Shown piece after piece: positions 1-9,489 of a stretch of 64,000 nucleotides of DNA. A program made the translations under genes and the position numbers. Source of the stretch: an uncultured Lachnospiraceae bacterium (GTDB lineage: Bacteria; Bacillota; Clostridia; Lachnospirales; Lachnospiraceae); NCBI GenBank assembly GCA_910586585.1, contig CAJUKA010000004.1:1-64000 (forward strand). The letters are read 5' to 3'. The notes beneath the pieces are model-generated. The model saw only the letters and a program-made list of their open reading frames with translations. It had not been told where the DNA came from and searched no databases. The first letter of the stretch is position 1; each line of letters starts with the position of its first letter.

Positions 1-16
1 TTGCGTCTGCTAGTCT

Positions 17-33
17 CCCCAGCTCTGCTGGGG
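17..33. other. short perfect hairpin upstream of the ABC ATPase
   Basis: CCCCAGC and GCTGGGG form a perfect 7-bp stem around a 3-base loop. It lies just before the point where homology to the ABC ATPase begins. It could be a terminator of an upstream gene or the end of an inserted element; the window starts too close to decide. Confidence 0.4.
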
Positions 34-55
34 GATTTATATCTGTTTCATTAAT

Positions 56-721
56 TTGAAAAAAATTTATGGAAGCGGGGAAAATGAAGTACACGCTTTG
101 GACGGTGTAAGCCTGTCTGTCGAAAAAGGCGAATTTGTCGCTGTGGTTGGCACATCAGGAAGCGGAAAGTCAACGCTGCTACATATGCTTGGCGGATTAG
201 ACAGACCAACGTCTGGCGTTGTATCCGTAGATGGAAAGGAAATCTTTAACCTTAAAGATGAGGAACTAACCATATTCCGGCGTCGGAAAATAGGTTTTAT
301 TTTTCAAAACTATAATTTGGTTCCTGTGTTGAATGTCTATGAAAACATCGTTTTGCCTGTACAGCTTGATGGAAATGAGCCAGATAAGAATTATATAGAC
401 GGTATTATAGATACATTGGGCTTATCAAATAAACTGTCCAATCTGCCAAACAATCTTTCGGGAGGGCAACAGCAGCGTGTGGCAATTGCAAGAGCACTGG
501 CGGCAAAACCTGCAATTATTCTTGCAGATGAACCAACCGGAAACCTTGACAGCAGGACAAGTCAAGATGTAATGGGACTGCTGAAAATAACAAGCCGAAA
601 ATATATGCAGACGATTGTGATGATTACGCACAATGAAGAAATTGCCCAGCTTGCAGACCGCATTATTCGCATCGAGGACGGACATATTGTGACCAGACAG
701 AATGGAGGTCAGACAGTATGA
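56..721 (+). CDS. ABC transporter ATP-binding protein (MacB/LolD type), 5' end abnormal
   Basis: ATPase subunit that would power the FtsX-type permease encoded next, with which it overlaps by 4 bp (ATGA). Counting from the TTG at position 56, Walker A GTSGSGKST is at residues 32-40, the Q-loop near 84, the signature LSGGQQQR at 134-141, Walker B IILADEP at 154-160 and the H-loop histidine at 192. The family normally has about 8-10 more residues before the KKIYGSG stretch. Here an in-frame TAG lies at 11-13, no ATG is available, and no ribosome binding site precedes the TTG. The motif set is complete, so the body is intact, but the start is either a rare codon (TTG, or ATT at 50) or has been lost. 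MacB-like systems of this type often export peptides or antibiotics; the substrate is not evident. Confidence 0.85.
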   Translation: MKKIYGSGENEVHALDGVSLSVEKGEFVAVVGTSGSGKSTLLHMLGGLDRPTSGVVSVDGKEIFNLKDEELTIFRRRKIGFIFQNYNLVPVLNVYENIVLPVQLDGNEPDKNYIDGIIDTLGLSNKLSNLPNNLSGGQQQRVAIARALAAKPAIILADEPTGNLDSRTSQDVMGLLKITSRKYMQTIVMITHNEEIAQLADRIIRIEDGHIVTRQNGGQTV

Positions 722-3375
722 AAGTATCAAACAGAAAATGCATACGAAATATAAGCCTTAAAAATATGCGTTCGGCCAAGCTCAAAAATATTGTTGCTAT
801 TTTGGCAATAGCGCTTACCACCTTACTGTTCACAGCGCTTTTTACGATTGTAATATCTCTCGTACATGGTATTGAACAGCAAAATTTCAGACAGGTTGGC
901 GGATATGAACATGGCGGATTCAAATATCTGACTTATGAGCAGTTTCAGGAGTTAAAAGATGATCCGCTTATCAAAGAATATGGGATCCGGCGTGTTGCTG
1001 GTATGGCGGTCGAAAAACCGTTTCACAAAAGTCATGTGGAGATTAGCTGGTGCGATCAAAACAGTGCAAAATGGATGTTTCTGGATCCAATCGAGGGAAG
1101 ACTTCCAAAAGAAGGAACAAATGAGGCGGCAACAGATTTGGAGATACTAAGACTTCTTGGTGTAGAGCCTAAGATTGGAGCCCAATTTACGATTCCGATT
1201 GTTAATGGCACACAAACTGTAATGGAGACATTTACCTTGTGTGGATGGTGGGAATATGACGAAGTGGTTGTGGCGAATCATGTAATGATACCAGAAAGCA
1301 GACTCGATGAGATTATTTGTAAATTTGACGCAGCGAATCTGGACAAAGAAATTGGTACTTACATGCTGAATGTTATGTACAAAAGCAGTAGAAATATTGC
1401 TGAAAATAACAAGACTATCCTTGAACGCCATGGCTATCAAAATGAAGATCAGAGCAAGGATAATTTTATTAGTACTGGGGTGAATTGGGGGTATATGTCA
1501 GCCCAACTTGACAGTAGTCTGGATATTATGACAATCATTTCTGTTGTAGGGGTTCTTGCCTTAATTATCTTTACGGGATATTTGATTATCTACAATGTTT
1601 TTCAGATATCAGTATCAAATGATATCCGTTTTTATGGTATGCTCAAAACGATAGGAACAACGGGGCGGCAAATTCGAAAGATATTGTATATTCAGGCATA
1701 TTCTTTGTCGGTAATAGGCATACCGCTTGGAATGGCAGCAGGGTATTTTAGCGGTGTTGTTTTGGCAAAGATAATTGGCACACAAATGGATGCAATAAGC
1801 CTTGATTCGTTTTCAGCCAATCCATTGATATTTCTGTTCTCTGCTGTATTTACATTGCTTACAGTGGTGATATCCTGCCGAAAACCGGCCAAGTATGCTG
1901 CCAGGGTTTCGCCAATAGAGGCGCTTCGCTATGTAGAGGGAGCTACTATAAAACGTACTGTGAAAAAGTCAAAAAAGGGTGCTTCTGTATCAAAAATGGC
2001 ATGGGCCAATATTGGAAGAAACCGTATAAAGACAGCAGTGACTATCAGTTCTCTGGCACTTGCAGTTGTACTTTTGAATATAACAGTGACTTTTGCAAAT
2101 TCCTTTGATATGGAAAAATATATCAATAAGTTTATAGTGGCGGATTATTTAGTGGCAAACGCTTCGCATCTTGAAACAAACGGTATATTCTGGAGTGAGG
2201 ATATTGCTGTTGAGGAGAACGTAATAACAGAGATTAAAGAGCAAACGGGAATTGCTGACGGCGGAAAGACTTATGGTTTTTTTGCGAGCGAATTTGTTCC
2301 AGAGTCACACTACAAAGGACGGCATTCAAGATATGTGCCGCAGGAACAAGTAGACATAATGTTTGATAGCGCTGTAAAAGAAAATGGATGGGTTATGGAT
2401 GATGCCAAGCTTTATGGAATGGAAGATTTCTGCCTTGACAAGCTGAGGGTTTTGGAAGGCAGTCTTGACAAACTTTATGAAGGCGGAAATTATATGGCAG
2501 CCGTATATGTTGACAATGACTATGGTGAACCTGAATGGGATGGATACTGGAACTGGGCAAAGGTAGGTGATACCGTAAAAATCCGGTATGTGGAAGAATA
2601 TGAATTTTATAATATTGAGACAGGTGAAATCTATGAAGATATTGATAATATTTCTATCGACGTGCCAGTTGCATCGAGACCAACAAAGTATCATGATAAA
2701 GAATATGAGGTTGTAGCACTTGTCATTGTCCCACCACAGCTCAATTATCGTTCCTATGGTACAGATCAGTTTGTCATGAATGCAGATACATTTCTCAAAG
2801 ATACGAATTCTTCAGCAGTGATGTATTATGCATATGATATGGACCACGCAAAACCTGAAGGCATTGATAAAATGGAAAACTTTTTGCAAGATTATACCCA
2901 AAATGTTGCAGACGATTATGGGTATGAGAGCCGTAAAACACAGGAAGCTGAATTTTCATCATTAAAAAATATGTTTATGTTTGTAGGAAGCGCACTTAGT
3001 TTCATTGTGGCTCTTGTAGGAATTTTGAATTTTATGAATTCTATTGTCACAGGAATTCTTTCCAGGAAACAGGAGCTTGCCATGCTCCAGGCAGTGGGTA
3101 TGACTGGAAAACAGTTAAAACAGATGCTTGTTTTAGAGGGAGTGTATGAATCAGCAGGAGCGGTATTGACAGCGCTGGTTCTTACAATTCTCACGGCACC
3201 ACTTACCAGCAATATTCTTAGCAGTGCATTTTGGTTCCTTACGTATCAATTTACGATATCTCCGATATTTATCATCGCACCATTGTTTACACTCTTAGGA
3301 ATATTGATACCTTATTGGGCATACCGTTTTATGGTAAAAAAATCTGTAGTTGAAAGACTGCGGGAAACAGAATAA
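718..3375 (+). CDS. ABC transporter permease, FtsX/MacB family
   Basis: Membrane partner of the preceding ATPase, translationally coupled through an ATGA overlap. The 885-residue protein has the two-module architecture of large Gram-positive FtsX permeases. There is a first membrane helix at about residues 25-48 and an extracellular domain. Three helices (about 270-390) form the first FtsX domain. A second single helix (about 440-462) is followed by a second extracellular domain rich in Tyr, Asp and Glu, and three C-terminal helices (about 755-870). Such permeases work mechanically (lipoprotein or peptide extrusion, antibiotic resistance, signalling) rather than as classical channels. No sensor kinase or regulator gene is present on this side of the window, so the cargo cannot be inferred. 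A hairpin terminator follows. Confidence 0.9.
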   Translation: MKVSNRKCIRNISLKNMRSAKLKNIVAILAIALTTLLFTALFTIVISLVHGIEQQNFRQVGGYEHGGFKYLTYEQFQELKDDPLIKEYGIRRVAGMAVEKPFHKSHVEISWCDQNSAKWMFLDPIEGRLPKEGTNEAATDLEILRLLGVEPKIGAQFTIPIVNGTQTVMETFTLCGWWEYDEVVVANHVMIPESRLDEIICKFDAANLDKEIGTYMLNVMYKSSRNIAENNKTILERHGYQNEDQSKDNFISTGVNWGYMSAQLDSSLDIMTIISVVGVLALIIFTGYLIIYNVFQISVSNDIRFYGMLKTIGTTGRQIRKILYIQAYSLSVIGIPLGMAAGYFSGVVLAKIIGTQMDAISLDSFSANPLIFLFSAVFTLLTVVISCRKPAKYAARVSPIEALRYVEGATIKRTVKKSKKGASVSKMAWANIGRNRIKTAVTISSLALAVVLLNITVTFANSFDMEKYINKFIVADYLVANASHLETNGIFWSEDIAVEENVITEIKEQTGIADGGKTYGFFASEFVPESHYKGRHSRYVPQEQVDIMFDSAVKENGWVMDDAKLYGMEDFCLDKLRVLEGSLDKLYEGGNYMAAVYVDNDYGEPEWDGYWNWAKVGDTVKIRYVEEYEFYNIETGEIYEDIDNISIDVPVASRPTKYHDKEYEVVALVIVPPQLNYRSYGTDQFVMNADTFLKDTNSSAVMYYAYDMDHAKPEGIDKMENFLQDYTQNVADDYGYESRKTQEAEFSSLKNMFMFVGSALSFIVALVGILNFMNSIVTGILSRKQELAMLQAVGMTGKQLKQMLVLEGVYESAGAVLTALVLTILTAPLTSNILSSAFWFLTYQFTISPIFIIAPLFTLLGILIPYWAYRFMVKKSVVERLRETE

Positions 3376-3410
3376 ATACGATATTATAAATAATTATAAA
3401 TAACTACAAT

Positions 3411-3440
3411 ACGGCAGCAGTGCTAAAAAACTGCTGCCGT
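3411..3440 (+). terminator. intrinsic terminator after the ABC transporter operon
   Basis: ACGGCAGCAG and CTGCTGCCGT form a perfect 10-bp stem around a 10-base loop, followed by ATTTG. The U tract is weak, but position and stem strength fit a terminator. Confidence 0.7.
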
Positions 3441-3474
3441 ATTTGTGCGTATATAAGCAGGAATGATTATTTCG

Positions 3475-3503
3475 TTGTAAAATCAAAACGTATGGGCTAT
3501 ACT
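3475..3503 (+). promoter_or_regulatory. probable sigma-A promoter for proB
   Basis: TTGTAA, 17 bp, TATACT; about 110 bp upstream of the proB start. Confidence 0.5.
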
Positions 3504-3618
3504 GTAGAGAGATACTTATAAATATGTACTCTCGGAAAATCAGCCACATAATCAAGTACAAAGAAACTCTGAGAATACATAAGGAACTGTAGGAAAACAC
3601 TTCGGAATGGAGGAAAAC

Positions 3619-4530
3619 ATGCAACAGACAAATGCCGAATGGCAGCAGGATTATAAAAAGAATATAGGAAATGCAACAGATACGCTGCGGGAAAAATTAA
3701 AATCAAAGAAAAGAATTGTGGTAAAAATTGGTTCCTCTTCTTTGCAGCATCCTGAAACGGGGGATCTTGATTACACCAAGATGGATATCCTTGTAAGAGA
3801 ACTATGCAATATCAGAAATCAGGGAAAAGATGTCATTCTTGTGACATCAGGAGCTATTGGCTGTGGCCGGAAATCCCTTCATATCAAACCGCCGCTTACA
3901 CTGGCTCAGAAACAGGCATGTGCAGCTATAGGACAAGCGAGGCTGATGACTACATACCAGAGAATTTTTTCGGAATACAGCCATCTTGCTGCTCAGATTT
4001 TAATTACCAGACATACTATCGTTTCTGATTTAAACAGAAAAAATGCGCAAAACACATTTCATGAGCTACTTGCTATGGAGGTCATTCCGATTGTCAACGA
4101 AAACGATACGATTTCAACCTTTGAAGTAGAGGACGTTATCGGAGACAATGATACGCTTTCTGCGCTTGTTACAGCGCTTACAGGCGCAGATTTGCTGATT
4201 TTGCTATCGGATATTGACGGTTTGTTTACCGATGATCCGCGCAAAAATCCAGATGCTAAGTTTATATCTGAGGTCGAAAGCCTGACCGATGATTTCATCC
4301 GCATGGGAAAAGGTTCCACAGGAAGCAGCGTTGGCACTGGTGGTATGGAGACCAAAATCATTGCGGCAAAAATTGCTACCTATTCAGGAGCGGACATGGT
4401 GATTGCAAATGGCAAAGATGTACGTGTCATTCACCGAATAATGGAGGGAAGAAACTACGGAACAATCTTTAAAGCAAATAAAAATGCAGACTTTGATTTT
4501 ACGGAATTTATAGAAAACCTGCATAAATAA
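3619..4530 (+). CDS. proB: glutamate 5-kinase
   Basis: Phosphorylates L-glutamate to gamma-glutamyl phosphate, the first committed step of proline synthesis. The amino-acid-kinase fold shows KIGSSSL near residue 34 and the GAIG, NENDT and GTGGMETK motifs. The protein stops after the kinase domain and so lacks the C-terminal PUA domain of the E. coli enzyme, a common form in Firmicutes. The start at 3619 is chosen because GGAGGA sits just before it; an ATG at 3607 overlaps that ribosome binding site. Even so there are about 29 residues before the kinase core with no internal ATG, an unusual extension. The partner proA is not adjacent but lies 3.2 kb downstream after cls, nfo and the folate gene. 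Confidence 0.95.
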   Translation: MQQTNAEWQQDYKKNIGNATDTLREKLKSKKRIVVKIGSSSLQHPETGDLDYTKMDILVRELCNIRNQGKDVILVTSGAIGCGRKSLHIKPPLTLAQKQACAAIGQARLMTTYQRIFSEYSHLAAQILITRHTIVSDLNRKNAQNTFHELLAMEVIPIVNENDTISTFEVEDVIGDNDTLSALVTALTGADLLILLSDIDGLFTDDPRKNPDAKFISEVESLTDDFIRMGKGSTGSSVGTGGMETKIIAAKIATYSGADMVIANGKDVRVIHRIMEGRNYGTIFKANKNADFDFTEFIENLHK

Positions 4531-4568
4531 TTCTGCTCGAAGTGTGCAAAAGAAAGAAGTGAAAACAT

Positions 4569-6122
4569 ATGAAAAAAATAAGAAAGACAAGCACCACAAG
4601 AATCGTTATTGGCAGAATCGTTTCAATTATTCCTGTCATATTTTTACAGGGATTTATTATATTTGTTCTAGCAAAATGGCTCGCACCATTTGCGACTTTT
4701 TTTTACACGATATTATCTGTTCTTTCCACGCTGTTTACCCTTTATCTGATTGCCAAAAAGGACGAAGGCGCATATAAAATGCTATGGCTTCTTGTGATAT
4801 TTTTGGCGCCGCTGCCAGGTGCATTCATGTATCTCTTCTATGGCAACAAACGGACTGGAAAACAGCTTGAACAGAGAATCAAGGACATAAATATTACCAT
4901 ACCTGTTCAGTTAAACGATGACACAGAGTTAATGAAGACATTGGAAACCGAAAATAAAAGCGTTGCGCAGACCTTTGGATACGTCAAACACATGACAGGT
5001 TTTCCTGTACTAAAAAATGAAACAGCACAGTATTATCCAGTCGGAGAGCTGCTCTTTGAGCAAATGTTAACTGCCCTTAAAGAAGCCAAACGGTATGTCT
5101 TTCTTGAATACTTTATTATTCAAGAAGGCGTGTTGTGGGGGTCTATGGTAGATATCATGGAACAGAAAGTGAAAGAGGGCGTAGACATTCGTGTTTTGTA
5201 TGATGATATTGGAAGTTTCGGAACATTTTCCACAAAAAATAGAATATCTTTGTTGAAAAAGGGCATTAAATGTGAAAAATTTAATCCTCTGATTATCATA
5301 AGCGGTGCATTAAATAACAGAGATCACCGCAAGATAATGGTAGTGGATGGGGCAGTAGCGTTCAGCGGCGGAATCAATCTTGCTGATGAATATATTAATG
5401 AAGAACATCCCTTTGGGCACTGGAAGGACATTGGTTTCCGCATAACAGGAGACGCCGTGAAAAGTTATGCATACATGTTTATAGAATTTTGGAATGCATC
5501 TTCTTTCAATAAAATCTCAAAAGAACTAATTGGTATTTCTTTGGGCAGAAATTATTTAGAAAGAAAAGTTCCATTTGATGGTTATGTGCTGCCATATTAT
5601 GACTCCCCAAATAGGGAAGATGCTGCAAGTAATAATTTATACATCGACTTACTCAGTCAGTCAACAGAATATGCATGGTTTTACACCCCCTATTTATTGT
5701 TGGGAGATGGTTTGTTAGATGCTTTTGTGAGAGCAGCAAAAAAGGGTATCGATGTTAGAATTATCATGCCGGGAATACCAGATAAAAAGGTTGTGTACCG
5801 AATGTCAAGAAGTTATTATCGTGTTCTTTTGGAAGCTGGCGTCAAAATTTATGAATATACGCCTGGATTTGTTCACGCAAAGGCAAGCCTGGTCGATGAC
5901 CGAATTGGTTCAATCGGAACGGTCAACCTTGACTACAGGAGTCTATATCTTCATTACGAATGCAATGCACTTTTTTATAAGGCTTCTTTGCTTGAAGATT
6001 TAAAAAACGATTTTGAGGAATCAATGCATGTCAGCAGAGAACGCACGTTGCAGGATGAAAAAAATGAACTGGTGCATAATCTTATTAATAACGTTCTTCG
6101 TATTTTTGCACCATTGGTATAA
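4569..6122 (+). CDS. cls: cardiolipin synthase
   Basis: Membrane phospholipase-D-family enzyme that joins two phosphatidylglycerols into cardiolipin. Hydrophobic segments at about residues 15-37, 40-62 and 70-90 form the N-terminal membrane anchor. Two catalytic HKD motifs follow: H253-K255-D260 in HRKIMVVD, and H436-K438-D443 in HAKASLVD. The length of 517 residues is typical. It lies 38 bp after proB on the same strand, so co-transcription is likely. Confidence 0.95.
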   Translation: MKKIRKTSTTRIVIGRIVSIIPVIFLQGFIIFVLAKWLAPFATFFYTILSVLSTLFTLYLIAKKDEGAYKMLWLLVIFLAPLPGAFMYLFYGNKRTGKQLEQRIKDINITIPVQLNDDTELMKTLETENKSVAQTFGYVKHMTGFPVLKNETAQYYPVGELLFEQMLTALKEAKRYVFLEYFIIQEGVLWGSMVDIMEQKVKEGVDIRVLYDDIGSFGTFSTKNRISLLKKGIKCEKFNPLIIISGALNNRDHRKIMVVDGAVAFSGGINLADEYINEEHPFGHWKDIGFRITGDAVKSYAYMFIEFWNASSFNKISKELIGISLGRNYLERKVPFDGYVLPYYDSPNREDAASNNLYIDLLSQSTEYAWFYTPYLLLGDGLLDAFVRAAKKGIDVRIIMPGIPDKKVVYRMSRSYYRVLLEAGVKIYEYTPGFVHAKASLVDDRIGSIGTVNLDYRSLYLHYECNALFYKASLLEDLKNDFEESMHVSRERTLQDEKNELVHNLINNVLRIFAPLV

Positions 6123-6212
6123 CACCCAAAATCTTCTTTGCACTTGTGGTTAATATTTGTGTGTAAAGAGATTTCGAGAATACATAAAAATAAAGGAGGA
6201 GGAATTAAATTT

Positions 6213-7034
6213 ATGTATATAGGAAATCATTTAGCATCGTCAAAGGGACTTGAAATAATGGGAAAGGAAGCAATCAGCTTAGGCGCAAATACCTTTGCTT
6301 TTTTCACAAGAAACCCAAGAGGAGGATCTGCAAAGACGATAGATCCCAAAGACGCTGAAAAACTACGCGATTTGTTAAAAGCACATCATTTTGGTACACT
6401 TGTGGCACATGCGCCTTACACCATGAATGTGTGTTCCGAGAAGGAGCAGATTCGAAACTTTTCTAGGGAAATGCTAGCTGACGATTTGAATCGCATGGAA
6501 TATTTACCAGGAAATTACTATAATTTTCACCCCGGTTCTCATGTTGGACAAGGGGCTGATGCAGCAATTCCCATGATTGCAGATGCAGTAAATAGCGCAT
6601 TAAAACCAGAACATAGCACAACGGTTCTGCTTGAGACAATGGCTGGAAAAGGTTCCGAAGTTGGCCGGAGTTTTGAGGAACTCAAACAGATTCTTGACCT
6701 TATTTTGCTCAAAGATAAGGTTGGTGTATGCTTTGATACCTGTCATGTATGGGATGGCGGATATGATATTGTTGGGAATCTTGATGGCGTGCTCAAAGAA
6801 TTTGACGAGATTATAGGACTTGAAAATTTAAAGGCCATTCATTTTAATGACAGTATGAATGGCTGTGGCTCTCACAAAGACCGCCATCAGAAAATTGGTG
6901 CGGGTGAAATTGGTATAGAGGCAATGAAAGCAGTTGCGACACATCCGCTATTGAAGGACAAGCCGTTTATCTTAGAAACGCCCAATGATGATGAAGGGTA
7001 TCGAGCAGAAATTGCTATGATTCGGAGCTGGTAA
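6213..7034 (+). CDS. nfo: endonuclease IV, AP endonuclease
   Basis: Cleaves the DNA backbone 5' of abasic sites in base-excision repair. The 273-residue TIM-barrel enzyme shows the family's metal-ligand stretches: LETMAGKGSEVG, CFDTCHVWDGGYD, HFNDSMNGCGSHKDRH and the C-terminal ILETPN. The start at 6213 is supported by an exceptionally strong ribosome binding site (AAAGGAGGAGG) 10 bp upstream. Readings that begin earlier, near 6138, have no such site and add a segment foreign to the family. Confidence 0.95.
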   Translation: MYIGNHLASSKGLEIMGKEAISLGANTFAFFTRNPRGGSAKTIDPKDAEKLRDLLKAHHFGTLVAHAPYTMNVCSEKEQIRNFSREMLADDLNRMEYLPGNYYNFHPGSHVGQGADAAIPMIADAVNSALKPEHSTTVLLETMAGKGSEVGRSFEELKQILDLILLKDKVGVCFDTCHVWDGGYDIVGNLDGVLKEFDEIIGLENLKAIHFNDSMNGCGSHKDRHQKIGAGEIGIEAMKAVATHPLLKDKPFILETPNDDEGYRAEIAMIRSW

Positions 7035-7099
7035 CTGCCTGTAGCGAAGTTCTTTTACCATGATATTTGTAATATTGTAACAGTTCATAAATTTTAGAG

Positions 7100-7129
7100 T
7101 TGCAAAGAACGTGGCAAGAGGGGTATTAT
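7100..7129 (+). promoter_or_regulatory. possible promoter before the folate gene
   Basis: TTGCAA, 18 bp, TATTAT. A reasonable sigma-A-like match in the only sizeable gap of this gene run. Confidence 0.35.
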
Positions 7130-7184
7130 AAATTTAGAAGGAAACTCTTTCCATAAATTTTGATGAAAAAGCATGGAGCAAAGA

Positions 7185-7766
7185 ATGGAAACAAAAGCTG
7201 AAATAAGAAAAAGAATCCTTGAGGCCCGAAAAGGGCTAACCAAGGAAGAGGCGGTGTCAAAAAGTGGAGCAATTGTTCAAAAAGTAATAAAAACTCCTGA
7301 ATATGAGGAGGCAGACAATGTTTTGTTGTATGCAGATTATAATTATGAGGTTCTGACACAGGGGATATTTGAAGATGCGGTTTCTCACAAAAAAAGAGTG
7401 TATTTTCCAAAATCCGATCTTTTGACAAACAATATGGAATTTTATCAGATTCTGTCACTTTGTCAGCTTGAAAAAGGGCTGATGGGAATTTTGGAACCTA
7501 GAGAAGATATGCGATTCCGCTACAAATTTAATCCAAAAGAAGATACCCTTGTGATTATACCTGGTGTTGCATTTGATATATCTGGATATCGGATTGGTTA
7601 TGGCAGAGGTTTTTATGACAAATTTCTTGTCAACAAACGTCAGCTATCTACAATGGCCCTGGCATATGCGTGCCAGATTGTAGATGAGATTCCAAGAGAA
7701 GCACATGATATCCGAATGGATAAAATTGTGACAGAAGAAATTATATATTCGTTTTTAAGATTATGA
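7185..7766 (+). CDS. 5-formyltetrahydrofolate cyclo-ligase
   Basis: Converts 5-formyl-THF to 5,10-methenyl-THF using ATP, recycling a storage form of folate. Family features are the basic N-terminus (KAEIRKRILEARK), the central PKSD-type stretch, and the C-terminal VIIPGVAFDISGYRIGYGRG loop that binds nucleotide and substrate. At 193 residues it has the usual length. The start at 7185 is preferred because GGAG lies 6 bp before it; the ATG at 7173 overlaps that site. It overlaps proA by 4 bp. Confidence 0.92.
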   Translation: METKAEIRKRILEARKGLTKEEAVSKSGAIVQKVIKTPEYEEADNVLLYADYNYEVLTQGIFEDAVSHKKRVYFPKSDLLTNNMEFYQILSLCQLEKGLMGILEPREDMRFRYKFNPKEDTLVIIPGVAFDISGYRIGYGRGFYDKFLVNKRQLSTMALAYACQIVDEIPREAHDIRMDKIVTEEIIYSFLRL

Positions 7767-9076
7767 TAGAAAGGACGGGTAAGCACATTATTATGACAAT
7801 AAAAGAAATGGCGGCGGCGATGAAGCTAGATAGTACCCAGATGGCCTCGAAGTCGGCAGAAATAAGAAATCATGTTCTGGAAGAAATAGCAAGAATACTG
7901 CTTTCTAAACAGGAGGAGATTTTCAAAGCAAATGAACAGGATTTATTGGAAGCAGAACAAAACCATATTCCAGAAGCAGTTGTCAAAAGACTGAAATTTA
8001 GCGCACAGAAGCTTGCAGATGTCACCCAAGGAATCGAAAATCTGATTGCTTTGCCGGACAAAGTGTATGAGACGCAATTGGTACGGGAACTTGACCAAGG
8101 ACTTACGCTTGTTAAAGAAAGCTGCCCAATTGGAGTGATTGGAGTGATTTTTGAAGCAAGACCCGATGCATTGGTCCAGATTGCAGCACTCTGCATCAAA
8201 AGCGGAAACTGTGCGATTTTAAAGGGGGGAAGCGAGACAAAACACACCAATAAAATTTTGTTTTCTCTGATTTATCAAGCAGCTATAGAAAATGGTCTGC
8301 CAAAGAATTGCCTGTATCAGGCTGATACAAGAGAAGAGATATCAGAGCTGCTTTCCTGCCATGAATCGGTTGATTTGCTGATACCAAGAGGGTCCAATGC
8401 TTTTGTACAGTATATTATGAACAATACCAAAATACCTGTTATGGGTCATGCAGACGGTATCTGCCATATTTATGTTGACAGGGACTTTGATATTGAAAAA
8501 GCTGTTCCGATAATTATTGATGCAAAGACGCAGTATACTGCTGCCTGCAATTCTGTGGAGACGTTGCTGATACATAAAGACGCTGTGGACTGTCTGATGC
8601 CTAAATTAATCAAAGCATTTCAGGAACATCATATAGAACTGCGTGCCACTGCTGAAATTGCAGATAAATACGACAGTAAGCCTGCAGAAGACGAAGATTT
8701 TGCCACAGAATACCTTGACTTGATTTTGTCTGCAAAAACGGTTTCAACGATTGATGAAGCAGTTCTTCATATCAACCAATATGGTTCTCACCATACAGAC
8801 TGTATTATCACAGAGGATCAAAGAGCGGCTGAATATTTCATGAAAATGGTAGATTCCGCAGGCGTATATCAAAACTGTTCCACACGCTTTGCAGATGGCT
8901 TCCGGTACGGTTTTGGCGCAGAGGTAGGCATTAGTACTGGTAAGATTCACGCAAGAGGGCCTGTAGGCATTGAGGGGCTTCTGACTTATAAATACAAACT
9001 CTATGGAAGCGGTCAGGTAGTTGCAGACTATGCTTCCGGCAAAAAGACGTTTCACTTTAAAGACTTATCTCAATAA
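7763..9076 (+). CDS. proA: gamma-glutamyl phosphate reductase
   Basis: NADPH-dependent enzyme that reduces gamma-glutamyl phosphate to glutamate semialdehyde in proline synthesis. The ALDH-like protein contains VIFEARPDALVQIAALCIKSGN, ILKGGSE and the catalytic-cysteine segment YTAACNSVETLL. The first ATG overlaps the stop of the preceding gene (ATGA) and gives 437 residues. An ATG at 7793 fits the usual family N-terminus (MTIKEMA) and would give 427; a GAAAGGA sits about 17 bp before it. Separation from proB by three unrelated genes is unusual, since the two are adjacent in most Firmicutes. Confidence 0.95.
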   Translation: MIERTGKHIIMTIKEMAAAMKLDSTQMASKSAEIRNHVLEEIARILLSKQEEIFKANEQDLLEAEQNHIPEAVVKRLKFSAQKLADVTQGIENLIALPDKVYETQLVRELDQGLTLVKESCPIGVIGVIFEARPDALVQIAALCIKSGNCAILKGGSETKHTNKILFSLIYQAAIENGLPKNCLYQADTREEISELLSCHESVDLLIPRGSNAFVQYIMNNTKIPVMGHADGICHIYVDRDFDIEKAVPIIIDAKTQYTAACNSVETLLIHKDAVDCLMPKLIKAFQEHHIELRATAEIADKYDSKPAEDEDFATEYLDLILSAKTVSTIDEAVLHINQYGSHHTDCIITEDQRAAEYFMKMVDSAGVYQNCSTRFADGFRYGFGAEVGISTGKIHARGPVGIEGLLTYKYKLYGSGQVVADYASGKKTFHFKDLSQ

Positions 9077-9098
9077 TTTTTTGGAAAGGAAGGAAAAC

Positions 9099-9461
9099 AT
9101 GGACTCAAAAATTACTGTTTTGTGTTATGAACGATGCACTACCTGCAAAAAGGCGCTCAAATGGCTTGAGGAGAATAACATTCCCTACGAGGTTCGCCCA
9201 ATTAAAGAACAAAAGCCAACAAAAGAAGAATTGACAGAATGGTATTATGCAAGCAAGCTTCCAATCAAAAAATTCTTCAATACCAGCGGAAATATTTATA
9301 AAGAACAAAAGCTCAAAGAGAAACTTCCAACAATGAGCATAGAAGATCAGTTGGAATTGCTTGCAACAGATGGTATGCTGGTGAAACGTCCGCTTGTTAT
9401 ATCACCAAATGGAATATTAACTGGATTTAAGGAAGAAGAGTGGAGCAAAGTTCTAAAATAA
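9099..9461 (+). CDS. ArsC/Spx-family thioredoxin-fold protein
   Basis: A 120-residue protein of the ArsC/Spx/YffB superfamily. It has an N-terminal CTTC redox motif in CYERCTTCKKALKWLEE and the family's C-terminal RPLVISPNGILTGFKEEEW. The group includes glutaredoxin-type arsenate reductases and the RNA-polymerase-binding regulators Spx and MgsR. The CxxC and the GF..EEW ending fit either the YffB or the Spx side, and no arsenic gene is nearby, so arsenate reduction should not be assumed. An AAAGGAAGG ribosome binding site supports the start at 9099. Confidence 0.85.
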   Translation: MDSKITVLCYERCTTCKKALKWLEENNIPYEVRPIKEQKPTKEELTEWYYASKLPIKKFFNTSGNIYKEQKLKEKLPTMSIEDQLELLATDGMLVKRPLVISPNGILTGFKEEEWSKVLK

Positions 9462-9489
9462 ATTTGTGTTTGAAAGGAAGGTTATCAAA

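Noticed and set aside
425..730. Open frame on the - strand inside the ABC ATPase
   Set aside because: Overlaps a clearly coding gene, has no ribosome binding site and shows no protein motif; the same applies to most other antisense frames in the window.
9099..9461. Arsenate reductase in an ars operon
   Set aside because: The protein belongs to the ArsC/Spx superfamily, but no arsR, arsB or acr3 gene is nearby.
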